Below are positions 52,687 through 61,554 of a stretch of DNA of 64,000 nt, in pieces. A program made the position numbers and the translations under genes. Source of the stretch: Candidatus Gastranaerophilales bacterium (GTDB lineage: Bacteria; Cyanobacteriota; Vampirovibrionia; Gastranaerophilales; Gastranaerophilaceae); contig CAAGHI010000006.1 in assembly GCA_900769645.1 (NCBI GenBank), forward strand, positions 1 through 64,000, given 5' to 3'. The notes below the pieces were generated by a model, which saw nothing but the letters and a program-made list of their open reading frames with translations, was not told the origin of the DNA and made no database searches. Each line of letters starts with the position of its first letter. The stretch's first letter is position 1.

Positions 52687-53306
52687 TAAATAATCCCCTG
52701 TCTTTTCAAATCTCTTTTAATTTTGTCAAGTCCTGACTGAATAATTCTCGAAATTCTGGACTGTGATATGTTAAATTCTTCTGCGATTTCACGTAATTTT
52801 TTCTCTTTAAAGAACTTGTATTCAATTAGCTCTCTTTCACGTGGCGGAAGTTTTTTCATAGACTCCAAAATTTCGGATTTTAGTTCTATAAGTTCAATGC
52901 TTTCCTCAGGAGTTTTGTCCTCGGCTTTAATTTGAACCGGAACTTCAGCCTCTTGCAATTCGTCAATAGAGAGAATTGTTTTGTAAACTTCTTCTCGAAT
53001 ATTTCCGTTTTCGCTATCAATTTGTTGTTTGCGATTTTTCAATGAATACCATTTGTAACGACGTCTGACTTCGTTTCTGATAGCCCATTTTATTGCCGTT
53101 GATAAGTATGTATTATTGTAGTTTTCGGGAGAATTGTTTTTAAACAATATGTATAAAGTATGGTTTCCAATATTTATAAGCTCAGGTATTTCAATCAAAT
53201 GCGACGTAGAAAACTTTTGATATTCCACCTTTGCAATAGTTTCTATCAAATCTTTGTATTCTCTTAAATTAATTTTTTGCGATGATTTTGTTTGTTTTAC
53301 AGTCAT
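52686..53306 (-). CDS. RNA polymerase sigma factor, sigma-70 family
   Basis: The 206-residue protein has a region 2-like N-terminal part (about 10-105, including [19 protein letters not shown]) and a clear region 4 (about 145-200: [20 protein letters not shown] then [20 protein letters not shown]). Region 1.1 and region 3 are missing, so it is an alternative factor of the FliA/SigB or related group, not RpoD. No anti-sigma factor is adjacent. Its coupling to gcvPB in one transcript is unusual. The regulon is unknown. Confidence 0.85.
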   Translation of the reverse strand: MTVKQTKSSQKINLREYKDLIETIAKVEYQKFSTSHLIEIPELINIGNHTLYILFKNNSPENYNNTYLSTAIKWAIRNEVRRRYKWYSLKNRKQQIDSENGNIREEVYKTILSIDELQEAEVPVQIKAEDKTPEESIELIELKSEILESMKKLPPRERELIEYKFFKEKKLREIAEEFNISQSRISRIIQSGLDKIKRDLKRQGII

Positions 53307-53413
53307 GACTATAACAAATTCCTTAAAAACATTTCCCTACAATTATAATAACAGAAAAAAATATAGAATACCAGACAATGTAATTTTCCTTAACATAAAT
53401 TATATTAATTTTG

Positions 53414-53527
53414 AGTAAACAGTGAATGGTGAGTTGTGATTAGTCTTTTCGTTTGCAGTTATTTAATAATAAATTTAGAGCTTTCACTAAAAGAACCGAC
53501 CACTATTCACTACTTACTGTTCACTAG
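53414..53527. repeat. Intergenic inverted repeat
   Basis: GTAAACAGTGAATGGTGAGT near the left and ACTATTCACTACTTACTGTT near the right are imperfect inverted repeats about 70 bases apart. They lie between the sigma-factor and UspA genes, which diverge. No coding sequence. The element may be a repeat relic or contain a shared regulatory site. Confidence 0.45.
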
Positions 53528-53544
53528 ATTATAAAGGAGATCTT

Positions 53545-54408
53545 ATGAAAATATTATTCTGTACTGACGGCTCAAAAATTAGTTTTAATGCGCTAAAAAA
53601 CATATCTTGTTGGGTGAAATCTGCAATTGTTGATACGATTTGTGTAATCGATTGGAATATTTTGCCATCAGAAGTTTTTGTTGATGAAGAGAATTTCTCT
53701 TATTCCTGTGCAAATATTGCTGATACAATTCTTGATTATGCAAAAGAGGAAATCGAAAAACATGGACTCTACTCTGGTAAACAAATTAAAAATTGCGGTT
53801 CTGTTATCGAAAGTATTTTAGAACAAACTGAAAAAGACGATTACGACATGATTTTGATGGGCTCTCACGGCAAAAAAGGTTTGCAAAAATGGCTCGGCTC
53901 GGTTTCTCAAGAGATTATTAACAGTAGCAAGATTTCTAATTACATTTCAAAAGAAGAAAATAACAAAACTCGAATTTTACTGACAACAGACGGTTCGCCA
54001 TGCTCGACAGAGGTGATTGGCAAGATTTTTGATGAAATAAATTTTGAAAACAAAGAAATTCATATTTGTATGGTTAATGAAGATCCGAATTTACTGTTTT
54101 TAGATGGAACACTTGACACAAATTGGCTTTTGGATATCCAAAAACAGCAACAAATATATTCTGCAAAGGCGATTGAAGATATTAAAAATATTTTTACGGA
54201 ACATAATATTTCAGTTGAAAAAACTAAAATTTTGACAGGTATTCCGGCGCAAGAAATTATTAATTACGCCAATATTCATAGTATTGATTTGATAATTCTC
54301 GGTTCAAGAAACAAATCTAAAATGGATAGATTTCTGACTGGCTCTGTGAGTAAAAGGGTTATTGAAAATGTAACAAGTGATATTTGGCTTGTCAGATGTA
54401 AAAATTAA
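53545..54408 (+). CDS. Tandem universal stress protein (UspA-type)
   Basis: The 287-residue protein contains two Usp domains (about 1-130 and 148-287). The ATP-binding pattern G-x2-G-x9-G-S/T is seen in MGSHGKKGLQKWLGSVSQ in the first and LGSRNKSKMDRFLTGSVS in the second, so both may bind nucleotide. The first domain begins KILFCTDGSKISFNA, the second TRILLTTDGSPCSTEV. AAAGGAG lies upstream. Its partner and signal are unknown. It is a single gene, upstream of sugar-type ABC permeases. Confidence 0.88.
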   Translation: MKILFCTDGSKISFNALKNISCWVKSAIVDTICVIDWNILPSEVFVDEENFSYSCANIADTILDYAKEEIEKHGLYSGKQIKNCGSVIESILEQTEKDDYDMILMGSHGKKGLQKWLGSVSQEIINSSKISNYISKEENNKTRILLTTDGSPCSTEVIGKIFDEINFENKEIHICMVNEDPNLLFLDGTLDTNWLLDIQKQQQIYSAKAIEDIKNIFTEHNISVEKTKILTGIPAQEIINYANIHSIDLIILGSRNKSKMDRFLTGSVSKRVIENVTSDIWLVRCKN

Positions 54409-54458
54409 TGCAAAATTAAAATATTGACCCAACAAGAAAATAGTGGCATAATTGATTT

Positions 54459-55331
54459 ATGCTTAAATATTATGGCAAATATGCTCCATACTTGTTTTTG
54501 TTACCGGCTGCGGTTGTCTTGGTGATATTCTTTTTCGTGCCGTTTTTTCAAACATTTTTGTTAAGCTTTTTGGACTATTCAAATAATATTTATAATCCAC
54601 AATTTGTTGGACTTGAAAATTACATAAAACTTTTCCACAACCCGATTTTTTATAAAGTTTTGTGGAATACGTTTGTCTACTTGTTTGTTGCAGTGCCTAT
54701 TCTTGCGATATTTCCGCTATTTCTTGCGGTTTTGATTAACCAAAAAATCCGTGGGGTAACTTTATACAAAATCTTGATTTATTTGCCCGTAATTGTATCA
54801 ATTGTTGTTGCTGCAATCGCTTTCAAGTGGTTGTATGCAGATCAGGGGATTTTGAATTATGTTGTAACTTCACTCGGCTTTAAACCAATCGGCTGGCTTA
54901 CTGATCCGAATTTTGCACTGTATTCGGTTATAATCGTTACTATTTGGAAGGGCATAGGTTACTATATGATAATTTATCTTGCGGCTTTAATGAGCGTGCC
55001 AAATGAGTTATATGAGGCATGTGATATTGATGGTGCAAACTTTTTGACAAAACATTTGACGGTTACAATTCCGCATATAATGCCGACAATCGCCCTTGTT
55101 ACGACAATTAGTGCAATTTCTGCTATGAAGGTTTTTGCAGAAATTTATGTTATGACAAAAGGCGGTCCATTGAATTCAAGCAAAACAATCGTATATTATA
55201 TATATGAAAGAGCGTTTGAAAACCTTGATTTGGGCTTTGCTTCTGCGATGGCGGTTGTGTTATTGGTAATTGTAATGATATTTTCTTTGATAAATATTTT
55301 CTGTTTTGAAAGGAAAAAGTATGAGATTTAA
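54459..55331 (+). CDS. ABC sugar transporter permease (MalF/UgpA type)
   Basis: The 290-residue CUT1-family permease has six membrane helices, beginning with YLFLLPAAVVLVIFFFVPFF. The EAA loop that contacts the ATPase is around YEACDIDGANFLTKHLTVTI (about 185-205). CUT1 importers move oligosaccharides or glycerol phosphates. It overlaps the partner permease by 11 bases. Neither a binding protein nor an ATPase gene is adjacent, so those subunits must be elsewhere. Confidence 0.9.
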   Translation: MLKYYGKYAPYLFLLPAAVVLVIFFFVPFFQTFLLSFLDYSNNIYNPQFVGLENYIKLFHNPIFYKVLWNTFVYLFVAVPILAIFPLFLAVLINQKIRGVTLYKILIYLPVIVSIVVAAIAFKWLYADQGILNYVVTSLGFKPIGWLTDPNFALYSVIIVTIWKGIGYYMIIYLAALMSVPNELYEACDIDGANFLTKHLTVTIPHIMPTIALVTTISAISAMKVFAEIYVMTKGGPLNSSKTIVYYIYERAFENLDLGFASAMAVVLLVIVMIFSLINIFCFERKKYEI

Positions 55332-56439
55332 TTGGGAAGAAGCGAAGCAGCTAAGAAGCGAGTCAGTTAAGTTTTTTGAAGTCGATAAGACGATAAGGCA
55401 ATGGGGCGATAAGTCCGAAACTGAAAAAGTTGTTTTGGTTGACTGTAGCAATGAAAAAGAGTCAACTGTAGATTTGGTTTACGAAAATACGGAGTCAATC
55501 CTCGCCCCTGTGGCAGGAGAGGAAGCAATCGTTCACGAGCGCTTAGCAAGTGTTACGAGTGCAGGTGAGGGGGAAATTCCTACAAATAAAAGTCGTGCGG
55601 CAAAAATAAGAAGTACATTTCTTTCACACCTTGTTTTGATACTTGTTTCTTTAATCTCTATTTTCCCGTTTATTTGGTTGATTTCAACATCTTTAAAGGG
55701 GAATAGTGAAAATATTTTCGCATATCCGCCGCAAATTATTCCGCAAGATTTTACTTGGGCAAACTATACAGGTGTTTGGAGCAAGGTTAATTTTATCGGC
55801 TATTTTATAAACAGTATGATTGTTGCCGGAGGTACGGTTGTTTTGAACCTTATTTTGTCTGCAATGGCTGGTTATCCGCTTGCTCGAATGGAGTTTAAGG
55901 GGAAGAAAATAACATTTTTCGCAATTTTGGCGACAATTATGATTCCGTTTCAGGCTATTATGTTGCCGGTTTATTTGATTACGTTGAAATTGCATTTGAC
56001 AGATAATGTAAACAATTTTGCCGGATTTATGGGACTTATAATGCCATTTGCTGTAAGTGCATTTGGAATATTTTTGATGCGACAAGCGTTTTTAGGAATT
56101 CCAAAAGAAATGGAAGAGGCTGCAATTGTTGATGGGTGTAATGTTTTTCAAGTATTTTGGAAAGTTCTTATGCCTATGGTAAAACCTTCGCTTGCGGTTC
56201 TTGCTATATTTACATTTATTGGGTCTTGGGGTGAATTCTTGTGGCCGAGCATTGTGTTGACAAAAGAATCTATGTACACGCTTCCTGTCGGGGTAAATAA
56301 TTTGCAAGGCATGTTTTCATCAAACTGGCGATTTATTGCCGCCGGCTCAATTCTTTCCACAATTCCTATTTTGATATTCTTTTTAGCTATGCAAAGATAT
56401 TTTATTTCTGGCGAAAACGAAGGTGCTGTAAAGGGATAA
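55321..56439 (+). CDS. ABC sugar transporter permease (MalG type) with repeat-derived N-terminal extension
   Basis: The 372-residue permease is about 95 residues longer than usual for MalG-type (about 275). The core (from about residue 105: FLSHLVLILVSLISIFPFIW) has six helices and an EAA loop, EEAAIVDGCNVFQVFWKVLM. Residues about 15-95 are hydrophilic and are encoded by two dispersed DNA repeats (55379-55399 and 55499-55574), so they look like inserted sequence that stayed in frame. ATG 55321 follows GAAAGGAAA; a TTG at 55306 is less likely. It forms a heterodimer with the preceding permease. Confidence 0.88.
   Translation: MRFNWEEAKQLRSESVKFFEVDKTIRQWGDKSETEKVVLVDCSNEKESTVDLVYENTESILAPVAGEEAIVHERLASVTSAGEGEIPTNKSRAAKIRSTFLSHLVLILVSLISIFPFIWLISTSLKGNSENIFAYPPQIIPQDFTWANYTGVWSKVNFIGYFINSMIVAGGTVVLNLILSAMAGYPLARMEFKGKKITFFAILATIMIPFQAIMLPVYLITLKLHLTDNVNNFAGFMGLIMPFAVSAFGIFLMRQAFLGIPKEMEEAAIVDGCNVFQVFWKVLMPMVKPSLAVLAIFTFIGSWGEFLWPSIVLTKESMYTLPVGVNNLQGMFSSNWRFIAAGSILSTIPILIFFLAMQRYFISGENEGAVKG
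55379..55399. repeat. Short dispersed repeat, copy 2, in coding sequence
   Basis: AAGTCGATAAGACG followed by ATAAGGC, differing by one base from 4832-4852. Here it is translated in the permease N-terminus. Confidence 0.55.
55499..55574. repeat. Inverted-repeat element inside the permease gene
   Basis: TCCTCGCCCCTG and CAGGTGAGGGGGA are imperfect inverted ends of a 76-base GC-rich block. The block is translated without a stop within the extension of the permease. Style resembles 1-76 and 38010-38078. Confidence 0.5.
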
Positions 56440-56441
56440 AA

Positions 56442-57277
56442 TTATTTACAATGTGTTGCTTTATCCCAGCCCAGTTGTTCTGGACAATGTAAATAATCCA
56501 TGTTTTTATTATAAATTATCCAAGCTCCACATTTACTCATATCTTGTCCATTTAAACAGTTGCTAATATTGTTATAACTGGTGCTTTCTTTGGGACCGCC
56601 AACAGGAACAATTCCATTTTGTACAACGGCAAATAAAAAAGTATTTTTGCCTAATTTCGCATTTGTATTTCCGTTTATGTTTATGAACATATAGGCACAA
56701 GAGTGATGATAAGTTCCATAATGAGTTCCCTTAACGTCAGGGTTAAGTTCCCAACCGCCGGTTTTATCCATAGTCGTATCTTGTTCACAAGTGCCACCAT
56801 TAATCAATCGGATTGCAACTCCATTTTTTAATACATATCCATAATTCAAACTAGAAAAAGGCGGTGCATCAAAGCAGCCTTTATAGTTATGTGGGCAGAC
56901 TTTTGTTGTTTGGATATAGTTTTGTAACTTTAAGAACAGAGTAGTTACCCGTGTTCTCTCATCGTCTCCGTAAGTGCTAATATCTCCATTGTCGTCAACC
57001 ATTCTCTCAATTGCTTGTGATAGTAAACTGTATGTAGCATTTAGTTGTGTTACGGTCTGTTTCTCCTGATATTTGCTAATAACGCTTGGTAATGTTAAAG
57101 CTGCTACAACTCCGATAATACCGAGGGTGATTAAAACCTCAGCCAATGTGAATGCAACTTTACGTAAATTGTTACAGTGGACTACGTGCGTAGCATTTTT
57201 TGCAACAGACTTCGACTCATTTTGTTGTTTTAATGAGCTTTCGGGGGGGGGGCAATCCTTGGCTTATTATTAATCAT
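56442..57277 (-). CDS. Pilin-like protein, out of frame at a C10 tract (phase-variable)
   Basis: The body (from about 57152) has the prepilin segment FTLAEVLITLGIIGVVAA and a globular domain with cysteines near CPHNYKGC and a tail ending CPEQLGWDKATHCK. A strong ribosome site (GGAG, 8 bases away) precedes ATG 57277. That frame reads MINNKPRIA, enters ten C (57252-57243) and stops at TAA 57232-57230. The body lies in another frame, open from 57239 to the prepilin segment. Eleven or eight C would join them; ten does not. The start assumed for the bare body would be a weak TTG at 57146. This mirrors the pilin at 10656. It converges with the permease after 2 bases. Confidence 0.75.
57236..57257 (-). 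repeat. Poly-G/C motif shared with the first pilin gene
   Basis: On the plus strand: GAGCTTTC, ten G (57243-57252), CAATC. This matches GAGCCTTC, ten G, TAATC at 10678-10700 except for two C/T differences. Here the G strand is the non-coding strand of the gene, in the other pilin it is the coding strand, so the motif is inverted relative to the gene. Confidence 0.65.
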
Positions 57278-57303
57278 ATTTACTTCTCCTTTTTATGTAT
57301 TAT

Positions 57304-58590
57304 TTATACTAAGCTTTTAAAAATTGTTTGTTCTCTATCTGGTCCGACACTAACAATCGAAATTGGAGTTTCCAATAATTCTTCAAGTCTTGCTAAGTAT
57401 TTTTTCGCATTCAAAGGCAATTCGTCATATTCTTTGATTTGAGAAATATCCTGTTTCCAACCTTTATGTGTTTCATAAATAGGTTCTAAATACTTGTGAA
57501 TATAGACATCTGTTGGATAGCTTGTGTAAATTTTTCCATCTCTTGTGTCTTTATATGCTGTACACAATTTGATTTCATCGAACTGGTCAAATACGTCAAT
57601 TTTTGTTAGCGCAATTGAGGTTAAGCCGCCAACAAGTACTGCATATTTCATAATTACGGCATCAAACCAACCACATCTTCTCGGACGACCTGTTGTAACG
57701 CCATATTCATGCCCGACTTCTCTGATTTTGTCACCTGTTTCGTCTGTCAATTCAGTAACAAATGGTCCTTCTCCAACTCTTGTTACATAAGCTTTTGCAA
57801 CTCCAATGACTTCATCAATCATAGTTGGTCCATAGCCAGAACCTGTTGCAGCACCGCCTCCGATAGGATTTGAAGATGTTACAAATGGGTATGTCCCGTA
57901 ATCGATGTCAAGCATTACGCCTTGGGCACCTTCAAACAAAATCGCTTTGTTTTCTCTTTTTGCATCTTCCAAAACTTTTTGCCAATCAAAACAAACGTAA
58001 GGTCTGAAAATTTCTGCATATTTTTCGCAAAGCGCAGTAACGCATTCTTTTGAATAAGCTTCAAGGCCATAAACTTTTTCTAAAGTTTTGTTTTTCAAAG
58101 GCAAAATAACATCTAATTTTTCAGAAAGCGCTTCCGGAGAATACAAATCCTGAATTTTTAAACCAATTCTTGCCATTTTGTCTGTATAAGTCGGACCAAT
58201 TCCCTTTTTGGTAGTTCCGATTTTGCCCTTTTTAGCATTATCTTCACTGTAGCCGTCGACTTCTGTGTGATATGGCATTGTAATTGATGCCAACGGATTG
58301 ATTTTTAAACCTGAAACATCAATTCCTTCATCAATTAAGCCTTGAATTTCTTTTTCAAAATATTCAGGCAAAATAACTGTGCCGGCACCGATAAAACAAG
58401 TTTTTCCCTTATACAAAATTCCAGACGGGATAAGGTGAAATTTGAACGTTTTGTTGTGAGCAACAACTGTGTGTCCAGCATTACAACCGCCTTGATATCT
58501 AATAATTAAATCTGCATCTTGCGCTAACAAGTCAGTAATTTTAGCTTTGCCTTCATCGCCCCACTGTGCGCCAACAACAACTTTGTTCAT
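57304..58590 (-). CDS. purA: Adenylosuccinate synthetase
   Basis: PurA makes adenylosuccinate from IMP, aspartate and GTP in AMP synthesis. The 428-residue length is normal. I start at ATG 58590 (MNKVVVGA); the frame extends to 58617. The glycine loop reads GAQWGDEGKAKITDLL, with Ala in place of the second Gly of the usual GDEGKGK, and YQGGCNAGHTVV and GIGPTYTDKM follow. The GTP-binding C-terminal TKIDVFDQFDEIKLCTAY is present. The Ala is a conservative but uncommon change. Confidence 0.95.
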   Translation of the reverse strand: MNKVVVGAQWGDEGKAKITDLLAQDADLIIRYQGGCNAGHTVVAHNKTFKFHLIPSGILYKGKTCFIGAGTVILPEYFEKEIQGLIDEGIDVSGLKINPLASITMPYHTEVDGYSEDNAKKGKIGTTKKGIGPTYTDKMARIGLKIQDLYSPEALSEKLDVILPLKNKTLEKVYGLEAYSKECVTALCEKYAEIFRPYVCFDWQKVLEDAKRENKAILFEGAQGVMLDIDYGTYPFVTSSNPIGGGAATGSGYGPTMIDEVIGVAKAYVTRVGEGPFVTELTDETGDKIREVGHEYGVTTGRPRRCGWFDAVIMKYAVLVGGLTSIALTKIDVFDQFDEIKLCTAYKDTRDGKIYTSYPTDVYIHKYLEPIYETHKGWKQDISQIKEYDELPLNAKKYLARLEELLETPISIVSVGPDREQTIFKSLV

Positions 58591-58673
58591 ATCCCATATC
58601 CTTTCAATTTTTGCCAATTACTTATATATTTTAGCACAAAATTAAAATTTGGACTTATTAGCATGTGATTATT

Positions 58674-59948
58674 TTAAGATTTGTTTGTTTTTGCAAGCAC
58701 AATTGCGTTGGACAAAGGAATTCCGCCTTTTTGCTGTGGATTGTTTACGACAGAGCCGTTGACATACATAACTGTTGAACCGCCTCCATCAAGGTTAATT
58801 GCGCCGACACAACCTATTGATTGCATAAATTTTGCAAGTTCTGTTAATGTCATTCCGATAGAACTGCCTTCTCGTCCGTCAACTGCAACTAGAATTAAAT
58901 TGTTGTCTGCGGTGTACCCGATTGCTGAACGTGGATTTCTGCCACCGATTGCTCCTAGTTTTTGTGCTGTCATATCGACAAAAACTTCTCCATTTTTAAC
59001 TAAATACGGTCCTCCGCTGATTATGTGTTTAACACCTTTCCAGCTTGGGTTTGTGTTTACTGCCAAATCTACGTCTTTTTTTTCTAGTAGAGGATATAAA
59101 AGAGTTTTTGGACCTGAGATAACATAGCCGTTAGATGATATTTCCATTGGATTTGCAGATGTTTTAACGATTTTCCCATCAACAACTTGCAAACCTGTTC
59201 CATATTTTGGAGCTTGTGGCGCTAATTTTCCCCATTCTGGAGTGTAAACAAGAACATAAGTTGAAAGCATTCTCGGCTGGTTAATGTTGTCAACTTTGAT
59301 TGTTTTTCCACTTCCTTTGATAGTGGCGTTTAGCTGAACTCTTGCAATATCAAATCTTTGAGGAGCTCCGTCGTCAAAAATTCCGATTGCAACTCTGTCA
59401 AAAACAGGTCCTGTGTACATTTTTTTGTCAATCATTAATGTCCCAAGAGGAACACCTGTTTGAGGTTTAAAATAGGTGCCATTTATTGCCACAATGGCAT
59501 TATTGTTTTTAGCAATGGTTGAAATTGTCCTTCTACTTTTTAAAACAGAACTCGATGAAAGTACCGGTGTTAAAACCAAATCGTTAGCTAATTTCATATC
59601 CGTTTCTACAACATTAATCCTGACAGGTTTGCCATTGTAGTATTTAGTGAGTTTAATGTGCTTTACCCCACGAGATACGTTGTAAATAGTGGCTTTAGGG
59701 TATTTATTTTTAATCATTGTGTCAAAATTTTTCTGCCGAATTTCAGGTGAAATTTCATTCAGAATTTTCATTTTGATTTGTCCAGTATCAAAGTCAGGAG
59801 CTGTCACCTGAGCAACCTTTGTGCTTCCTGCGTGAATAGGCAAAAGCCCCTGACACAAAACTAAAACCCCAATTATAGAAAGATTAATCAGAACATCTGC
59901 TAACTTTCTTAATTCATAATTTTCAGCATTACAAAATAGTGTATCCAT
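58674..59948 (-). CDS. Exported phosphodiester glycosidase family protein (NAGPA domain)
   Basis: The 424-residue protein has an N-terminal hydrophobic segment (about 23-40, ending in HAGS) that is a signal peptide or anchor, then a NAGPA domain (about 110-420) with INGTYFKPQTGVPLGTLMI, SGGPYLVKNG, RNPRSAIGYT, VDGREGSSIGMTL and INLDGGGSTVMYVNG. The family includes the mammalian uncovering enzyme; bacterial members are thought to act on cell-wall or exopolysaccharide phosphodiesters. The 5' leader is long and structured (59980-60100), so expression may be ligand-controlled. Confidence 0.85.
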   Translation of the reverse strand: MDTLFCNAENYELRKLADVLINLSIIGVLVLCQGLLPIHAGSTKVAQVTAPDFDTGQIKMKILNEISPEIRQKNFDTMIKNKYPKATIYNVSRGVKHIKLTKYYNGKPVRINVVETDMKLANDLVLTPVLSSSSVLKSRRTISTIAKNNNAIVAINGTYFKPQTGVPLGTLMIDKKMYTGPVFDRVAIGIFDDGAPQRFDIARVQLNATIKGSGKTIKVDNINQPRMLSTYVLVYTPEWGKLAPQAPKYGTGLQVVDGKIVKTSANPMEISSNGYVISGPKTLLYPLLEKKDVDLAVNTNPSWKGVKHIISGGPYLVKNGEVFVDMTAQKLGAIGGRNPRSAIGYTADNNLILVAVDGREGSSIGMTLTELAKFMQSIGCVGAINLDGGGSTVMYVNGSVVNNPQQKGGIPLSNAIVLAKTNKS

Positions 59949-59984
59949 AGTTTCACCTCAATTTTGAGTATCGGATACCTTTTT

Positions 59985-60100
59985 GATTAAAGAGTGGGGT
60001 GGGGATTAACACTCGTCGGAAACCTGAATCAACCCATTTCGGAAGTTTCTTGCTCCTAAATCTCCTAAGAGTATCTTTCAGGAACTTCCTACTACTATTG
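59985..60100 (-). promoter_or_regulatory. Structured 5' leader, possible c-di-AMP (ydaO/yuaA)-type riboswitch
   Basis: On the minus strand, GGAAGTT and AACTTCC pair around TCTTAGGAG and TTAGGAGC, followed by GGGTTGATTC and CCGACGAGTGTTAATCCC. The order of GGAG, a GGG-TGATTC motif and CCGAC...TTAATCCC resembles ydaO/yuaA riboswitches, but several conserved positions do not match by eye. A regulatory RNA of some kind is likely; the class is uncertain. The remaining gap up to 60465 is AT-rich and holds the terminator at 60237 and probably the left end of the prophage. Confidence 0.35.
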
Positions 60101-60236
60101 TAACATATTTTAACATATTTTTCAAGTTTTACAAGCCTAAAATCGCAAATATTTTACAAAACTAAATAAGGTAAAATGTACACTATATAAGAATTTAAAA
60201 TTTAATCAATTTCGCAAATTAAATTGTAATTAAAGC

Positions 60237-60268
60237 AAAAAAAAGTTGCTAAAAGCAAATTTAGCAAC
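60237..60268 (-). terminator. Minus-strand terminator left of the integrase
   Basis: On the minus strand GTTGCTAAA and TTTAGCAAC form a 9-bp stem with a 6-base loop, followed by eight T. It would stop minus-strand transcripts from the phage side entering the host. Confidence 0.75.
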
Positions 60269-60465
60269 ATTAAATAAACACGAGGATATTAAGTTTTAAT
60301 TGTATAGAGTTGTTGAAATCTCTTGAAAAAGTAAGAGTATATAAAAGTAAAGAAGAGTCTTGATTTTTCTTGTGTTTTTGTTTTAATATGTTTTTAGAGA
60401 TTTTCTACAAATTTCTAAGTTAGTGTGTCATGAGTGTGTCATGAAAAATTGAGTAAAATATTAAA

Positions 60466-61554
60466 ATGGCTGTAATTAGAAAAAGAATAACTAGCAAAGG
60501 TAATATTAGGTTTCAAGCATATATTAGAATTAAGGGCTACAAACCTTTAATGAAAACTTTTGACAAAAAGACTAAAGCTTTAGATTGGGCTTCTAAAATT
60601 GAAGTTCAGATGAAAGATGGCACCTACAAAGAAATTCCTGAAGAACTTGAAAAAAGGCTGAAAACTAATTTTAAAACAACTGCAGATCTTATTTCCTTCT
60701 ATAAAGAAAATATTGCCCCTCAAAAATATTCCTATGCTGAAAAATATTCTGTCATGTATGATTGGTGGATTGACAAAATAGGGACTATCAGAGTTAAAGA
60801 TTTGTCGGCACCTGTAATTTCTTCTTGTAAACAAATGCTTGCAACTGAAAAAATAAAGAAAGGCAATAAAGAAGTTGTCAGGGGAAATAACACTATAAAT
60901 AAGTACCTTATGTGTTTGTCTGCGGTGTTTACTTATGCCGTTAAAGAACTTGAAATTATGGATATAAATCCAATCTCTAAAATTAAGATAATGCCAAAAC
61001 CGGAAGGTAGAAAGAGATTTTTATCTATGGAAGAAATTCCGAAATTAATTACAGCGTGTAAAAATAACTCAGAAGTTTTATATATATTCGTTTTGATTTC
61101 GCTTTCAACCGGTGGAAGATATTCAGAAGTCTTAAATTTGAAGTTAGAAAATATTGATTTTCAAAACAATCAAGTTTATTTTCTCAACACTAAGAACAAA
61201 GAAGATAGAGGCGTTCCAATTGATAAAAATATTTTGGCTATTATTCAAAATTATATAAACAATAATGACATTGAGGATTATTTGTTTTGGAATAAAAAAA
61301 GTCAAAAACTATACTATATTAGAGGAGCTTTGCAAAAGATTATAAAAGAAATTGGTTTAAAAGATTTTCATATTCATGATTTAAGGCATACTACCGCATC
61401 TTATATTGCTATGAATGGTGGTAGTCTCTTAGATATAGCAGAGATACTTGGACACAAATCTTTGATTATGGCACGACGCTATTCGCACCTGACAGAAAAG
61501 CATACTGCAACTGTATTGAATAAAGTTACAAGTAAAATTTTACCAGAGCTTTAG
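60466..61554 (+). CDS. int: Phage-type tyrosine recombinase (integrase)
   Basis: The 362-residue integrase has an N-terminal arm-binding domain (about 1-60, MAVIRKRITSKGNIRFQAYI), a SAM-like core-binding domain (about 75-170) and a catalytic domain. Catalytic Arg is in STGGRYSEVLNLKLENID, His-x-x-Arg in FHIHDLRHTTASYIA, a further His in LGHKSLIMARRYSHL and Tyr in the same helix. It inserts and excises a phage or element. It lies at the left border, facing right, with small phage genes on the opposite strand. No tRNA is visible as the target. Confidence 0.92.
   Translation: MAVIRKRITSKGNIRFQAYIRIKGYKPLMKTFDKKTKALDWASKIEVQMKDGTYKEIPEELEKRLKTNFKTTADLISFYKENIAPQKYSYAEKYSVMYDWWIDKIGTIRVKDLSAPVISSCKQMLATEKIKKGNKEVVRGNNTINKYLMCLSAVFTYAVKELEIMDINPISKIKIMPKPEGRKRFLSMEEIPKLITACKNNSEVLYIFVLISLSTGGRYSEVLNLKLENIDFQNNQVYFLNTKNKEDRGVPIDKNILAIIQNYINNNDIEDYLFWNKKSQKLYYIRGALQKIIKEIGLKDFHIHDLRHTTASYIAMNGGSLLDIAEILGHKSLIMARRYSHLTEKHTATVLNKVTSKILPEL

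Noticed and set aside
60466..61554. Integrase belonging to the 21-29 kb island
   Set aside because: It lies 31 kb away next to its own phage genes, and its border shows no copy of the island's direct repeat.
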